A stretch of DNA of 7,627 bases from Bacteroidia bacterium (GTDB lineage: Bacteria > Bacteroidota > Bacteroidia > NS11-12g > UBA955), in contig JADLHV010000101.1 in the NCBI GenBank assembly GCA_020848595.1, positions 1-7,627 on the forward strand. The letters are read 5' to 3'. This document shows, piece after piece, positions 5,291 to 7,627 of the stretch; position 1 is the stretch's first letter, and each line of letters starts with the position of its first letter. Below the pieces are notes generated by a model. The model saw only the letters and a program-made list of their open reading frames with translations. It had not been told where the DNA came from and made no database searches. The translations under genes and the position numbers were made by a program.

Positions 5291-5536
5291 ATGAAGCCAA
5301 TAGTAATTAAATTTTATATTAAAAAAACCAAACAAGGTAATCCAATAGGATTTATAGAAGACAAGGGCCTTAAGCGATACAAAGTAACGCACCCTTCCCA
5401 ATTAGAGATCATAACAGAGTTGGAAAAAGTCTATTCATCTAGAACTAATACCGTACTTGCCAATCCATCGGTATTGCAGCGCATTCAAGCCAAACAGGAC
5501 GGTGTTATGAGGTATCAAAGACAATATAACAATTAA
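5291..5536 (+). CDS. Small basic hypothetical protein, 81 aa
   Basis: The start at 5291 follows the preceding stop by 12 bases. Residues 3-30 alternate hydrophobic and basic positions (PIVIKFYIKKTKQGNPIGFI), indicating a beta hairpin or small sheet. Residues 35-80 look helical and basic (YSSRTNTVLANPSVLQRIQA, then a Arg/Gln/Tyr-rich end). The net positive charge would fit nucleic-acid binding, but there is no motif to prove it. Family unknown. Confidence 0.65.
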   Translation: MKPIVIKFYIKKTKQGNPIGFIEDKGLKRYKVTHPSQLEIITELEKVYSSRTNTVLANPSVLQRIQAKQDGVMRYQRQYNN

Positions 5537-5540
5537 CATT

Positions 5541-5819
5541 ATGAACCTAGAAATCAAAGCCAAACATTTTGTAGATGCTGTTTATGCAGAGCCATGTGGC
5601 TGTGCTATAAGCAATGCAGCTAAAGAAATATTCCCTGGTAAATTTGTAGCGGAGGGGGTTGATGAATTGGAGATAAGTGAAAAACACTCCAACAAAGTAA
5701 TTGGATCTTATTCTCACGAAGAGTATGACCAGTCAATGTTTGATGCCGACAAGTTAATGGCTGACGCCAGTACAGATCCGGAGAAAGTAATAAGAACTAT
5801 TTTATTAATAAAGCAGTAA
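5541..5819 (+). CDS. Small acidic hypothetical protein, 92 aa
   Basis: ATG 5541 lies four bases after the previous stop. Residues 9-32 (HFVDAVYAEPCGCAISNAAK and onward to EIFPG) have the look of a short phage family in which a Cys-containing turn precedes an AAKE helix. Cys19 and Cys21 sit in that turn. The rest is acidic: VDELEISEKHSNKVIG (40-55), SHEEYDQSMFDADKLMADAS (58-77), ending in a hydrophobic helix (VIRTILLIKQ). I cannot name a function. It stands in contrast to its basic neighbour at 5291-5536 and could pair with it, though nothing shows this directly. Confidence 0.65.
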   Translation: MNLEIKAKHFVDAVYAEPCGCAISNAAKEIFPGKFVAEGVDELEISEKHSNKVIGSYSHEEYDQSMFDADKLMADASTDPEKVIRTILLIKQ

Positions 5820-5838
5820 CTACCAAAAAATCAAGTGT

Positions 5839-6141
5839 ATGATAACAATCAATGGATTAACGGACGAGCCTAAAGTCAAGGGCCCATTAGATATAACCAA
5901 GCCTTTTATAATAGAAAACCAAGAAGGAGATAGAACAGTGATATTTATGGCGAGAATTGGATCTCAAGACTATAGATTAATTTGCTTCTCTAAGGAAGAC
6001 CTGGCAACATCTAATCGCATGTTTGATGAGAACATGTTCGTTTACATAAAGAAGAATGTTGTAGATAATTTTATAATAGAGAAGGGCTACAAAATCATAA
6101 AGTCCAATATTGACATAACCATAAACTGCGAGATATTATGA
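5839..6141 (+). CDS. Hypothetical phage protein, 100 aa
   Basis: The start at 5839 has an A-rich leader 19 bases after the preceding stop. The protein appears to be alpha/beta, with strands around TKPFIIENQ (20-28), DRTVIFMARI (31-40) and DYRLICFS (44-51), a helix region KEDLATSNRMFDENMFVYIK (52-71), and a closing strand IDITINCEIL (91-100). No motif or membrane segment is seen and I recognise no family. Its TGA stop overlaps the next ATG as ATGA, so the two are likely translated together. Confidence 0.7.
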   Translation: MITINGLTDEPKVKGPLDITKPFIIENQEGDRTVIFMARIGSQDYRLICFSKEDLATSNRMFDENMFVYIKKNVVDNFIIEKGYKIIKSNIDITINCEIL

Positions 6142-6506
6142 AACCAAAATCCATCTCCGAGCTATTGGTCCATTTCCAAGGATATTTAGACATGTTTGAC
6201 GGCTCTACGCAAGACTATAAAACAAAAGCTAGGCTATACCTAGAGTCTTTGAACATGGATATAGGTAGTATGGATATACCATCAGAAAGAATTGATACAG
6301 AATTAGTTAGGTGTGACGTAACCCCAGAATACTATTTCATGTATTCGCCAGATGGAAATAAGGCAGACCTATATCGTGAAAATGATCATAGGCTTGTTGA
6401 TAGCATACAAGTAACAGCCAGCGGAGGAACCATTGTTGTGCCACATAAAGACATCATAGAACACTTTAGATATAGAATTAATTCAGGATTTATAAAACCA
6501 AAATAA
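6138..6506 (+). CDS. Hypothetical phage protein, 122 aa
   Basis: Coupled to the preceding gene by an ATGA overlap at 6138-6141. The N-terminal half is helical (SISELLVHFQGYLDMF, 5-20; YKTKARLYLESLNMD, 27-41). The second half has strands (VTPEYYFMYSPDGNKADLYR, 61-80; VDSIQVTASGGTIVVPH, 87-103) and a final helix (KDIIEHFRYRI, 104-114). No catalytic motif is visible and no family is recognised. It is the last soluble protein before the membrane-anchored gene at 6517. Confidence 0.7.
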   Translation: MKPKSISELLVHFQGYLDMFDGSTQDYKTKARLYLESLNMDIGSMDIPSERIDTELVRCDVTPEYYFMYSPDGNKADLYRENDHRLVDSIQVTASGGTIVVPHKDIIEHFRYRINSGFIKPK

Positions 6507-6516
6507 TTTCATAAAT

Positions 6517-6861
6517 ATGACCAGATACATTATTCCAACCATCATGGTAATCGTATTGCTATTTGTATTATTCCTTATGTGTGTCGAATGGACTACCAGC
6601 ACTGTAACAGTCAAGGTGACAGACCTTCAATCCCAGCAGCTATTCAGTGGACATAAAGACAATCTTAGTACTAAGATCCGGTATTTGGTAATCACGGACC
6701 AAGAGACCTTTGTTATTAAAAACAACTACTTAATGTTTAAATTCAACAATTCCGACATATTCTACCATTTAAAGAAGGATAGCACATACTCATTAAAGGT
6801 ATCTGGAATAGGAAAAACCCTTTTATCTGACTATAGAAATATACTTAAAATTAACAAGTAA
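6517..6861 (+). CDS. Membrane-anchored DUF1523-like protein, 114 aa
   Basis: Residues 4-22 (YIIPTIMVIVLLFVLFLMC) form one strong transmembrane helix at the N-terminus with little positive charge before it (Arg3); the rest would face the periplasm or cytoplasm depending on topology. The soluble part follows the pattern I associate with DUF1523, a small phage and bacterial family: VTVKVTD (30-36), an E-T-F segment (DQETFVIKNN, 61-70), the conserved FKFNNSD (74-80), LKKDSTYSLKVSG (85-97), and a closing S-x-YRNIL (104-110). The family has no established function. The family call is from memory of the motif order and is moderately sure; the anchor is clear. It ends the operon. Confidence 0.65.
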   Translation: MTRYIIPTIMVIVLLFVLFLMCVEWTTSTVTVKVTDLQSQQLFSGHKDNLSTKIRYLVITDQETFVIKNNYLMFKFNNSDIFYHLKKDSTYSLKVSGIGKTLLSDYRNILKINK

Positions 6862-6931
6862 TTAACAATATAATTCATTAATAATCAATTAAATAGTTGT
6901 ATTTTTAAGGATAATTAAAATAAATAATATC
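6862..6931 (+). promoter_or_regulatory. AT-rich gap that may carry a promoter for the 219-aa gene
   Basis: This is the longest gap in the right half and is almost all A and T. TTG at 6897-6899 and TAAATAAT at 6921-6928, 21 bases apart, are a weak version of the Bacteroidota promoter; the -7 box lacks TTTG. A phage-specific promoter or simple read-through from the upstream operon fits equally well. No hairpin terminator is seen. Confidence 0.25.
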
Positions 6932-7591
6932 ATGGCAAAATTAACGATATTTGATGAAAGATCAGGCTGCTTTATAACCCCAATAAAAGGAGTTACTAAA
7001 AATCCAGATGGGTCATATGAGGTAGCACCTAATGGAGGAGAGATGACTATATCTAGGCCAATAGATGGGCATACTGATTATGAATGGAAGTGTGACTGCA
7101 ACCAAGCCCCTACTCCTAGGGATTTGATTATTAACTATTGGATGGGAGACAAACTAATTGTTTTAAATCCACAGCAAGTTAAGCTACAAGTATTGGGAGT
7201 TACTTCAGACGCAAAAAGATTTGAAATATTAAAGCCGCCTAGTCTACCTCCTACAATAAAGTTTTTAGATGTTGATACTGGATGCTTTTTCTGTATGCCA
7301 TCATATCCTGCTACCCCTAATCCAAAGCCGCCAATTATAACAATCAAGTGTGCTGCCAATGGCGGTTATATCATTCAGGTAGAAGTAGGAAATGATTACA
7401 GGAAGGATGCTCCTATTTATGTAATGCTATATGATAAAGTTGGCCGTTTATTCTGGTCACAAGCTTTTACAGATTCAAAGGTCGTATCTGTTTGTTGTGA
7501 TATAAATTTAGGCAGAGCTTTTTATGTATGCACTGGCATTGGCGAAGTCCAAATCAATGTCCCATTTTGCAAAGCACCACCTAAAGACTAA
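6932..7591 (+). CDS. Cys-rich beta-type phage protein with possible internal duplication, 219 aa
   Basis: The start at 6932 has an A/T-rich leader (taaataatatc). The sequence is rich in Gly, Pro, Thr and short hydrophobic strands, with no signal peptide or membrane helix. Two stretches resemble each other: residues 5-40 (TIFDERSGCFITP and later NGGEMTI) and 109-150 (IKFLDVDTGCFFCMP and later NGGYIIQV), suggesting two related beta domains joined by a Pro-rich linker (about 100-108, LKPPSLPPT). Ten cysteines are present (13, 54, 56, 118, 121, 140, 188, 189, 200, 213), many for a cytoplasmic protein of this size. It could be a virion or other structural protein, given its beta character and the break from the preceding operon, but this is inference. 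No family is recognised. Confidence 0.75.
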   Translation: MAKLTIFDERSGCFITPIKGVTKNPDGSYEVAPNGGEMTISRPIDGHTDYEWKCDCNQAPTPRDLIINYWMGDKLIVLNPQQVKLQVLGVTSDAKRFEILKPPSLPPTIKFLDVDTGCFFCMPSYPATPNPKPPIITIKCAANGGYIIQVEVGNDYRKDAPIYVMLYDKVGRLFWSQAFTDSKVVSVCCDINLGRAFYVCTGIGEVQINVPFCKAPPKD

Positions 7592-7622
7592 CCTTTATTA
7601 AAAACCAAATAAATTTATAATC

Positions 7623-7627
7623 ATGAA
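7623..7627 (+). CDS. Start of a following gene (only the ATG and two bases visible)
   Basis: ATG 7623 follows a leader (aaataaatttataatc) much like that of the gene at 6932 (aaataatatc), at a spacing typical for this region. Nothing of the product can be read. Confidence 0.4.

Noticed and set aside
6862..6931. Intrinsic terminator after the DUF1523-like gene
   Set aside because: The gap is AT-rich but has no GC-containing hairpin followed by a T run.
1..7627. CRISPR arrays, tRNA or rRNA genes
   Set aside because: No regularly spaced direct repeats and no cloverleaf-like or rRNA-like stretches were found by eye on either strand.

Overview
The window looks like a stretch of a Bacteroidota (Flavobacteriia/Bacteroidia-type) bacteriophage or phage-like element. 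It is AT-rich and tightly packed, and nearly all genes lie on the + strand. Gaps are very short or are ATGA/TAATG overlaps. Leaders are A-rich with no Shine-Dalgarno sequence. One clear promoter has the Bacteroidota form (TTTG, 21 bp, TAnnTTTG). TAA, TAG and TGA all serve as ordinary stops, so there is no sign of recoding. Most products are small and of no family I recognise, as is usual for phage accessory or early regions.

Left part (1-842): a mobile-element patchwork. The C-terminal end of a homing endonuclease with a NUMOD1-type DNA-binding repeat runs in on the + strand and stops at 206. Abutting it on the - strand is the N-terminal half of an IS200/IS605-family TnpB, cut exactly at its first RuvC aspartate motif (GVDF). 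Behind its start lie a candidate promoter and a GC-rich, partly palindromic block (781-836) that may be an element end.

Small regulator pair (843-1245): a 44-aa ribbon-helix-helix protein overlaps a 91-aa protein with two CxxC pairs.

Leader and main operon (1246-6861): a strong promoter at 1285-1317 has an inverted repeat in its spacer. It precedes two very small ORFs and a long run of co-directional genes: a 405-aa unknown, a 456-aa multidomain protein with three copies of a ~70-aa module, two small stand-alone proteins that look like further copies of that module, a Cys-rich 171-aa protein, a 46-aa protein, four small unknowns, and a membrane-anchored protein resembling DUF1523.

Right end (6862-7627): after a 70-bp AT-rich gap, a 219-aa Cys-rich, beta-type protein with a possible internal duplication, then the first bases of a following gene.

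The most distinctive feature is the five-copy module family at about 3006-4570. Second is the junction where a homing endonuclease gene meets tnpB at its nuclease active-site codon. Assignments come from reading the sequence only; no database search was possible.
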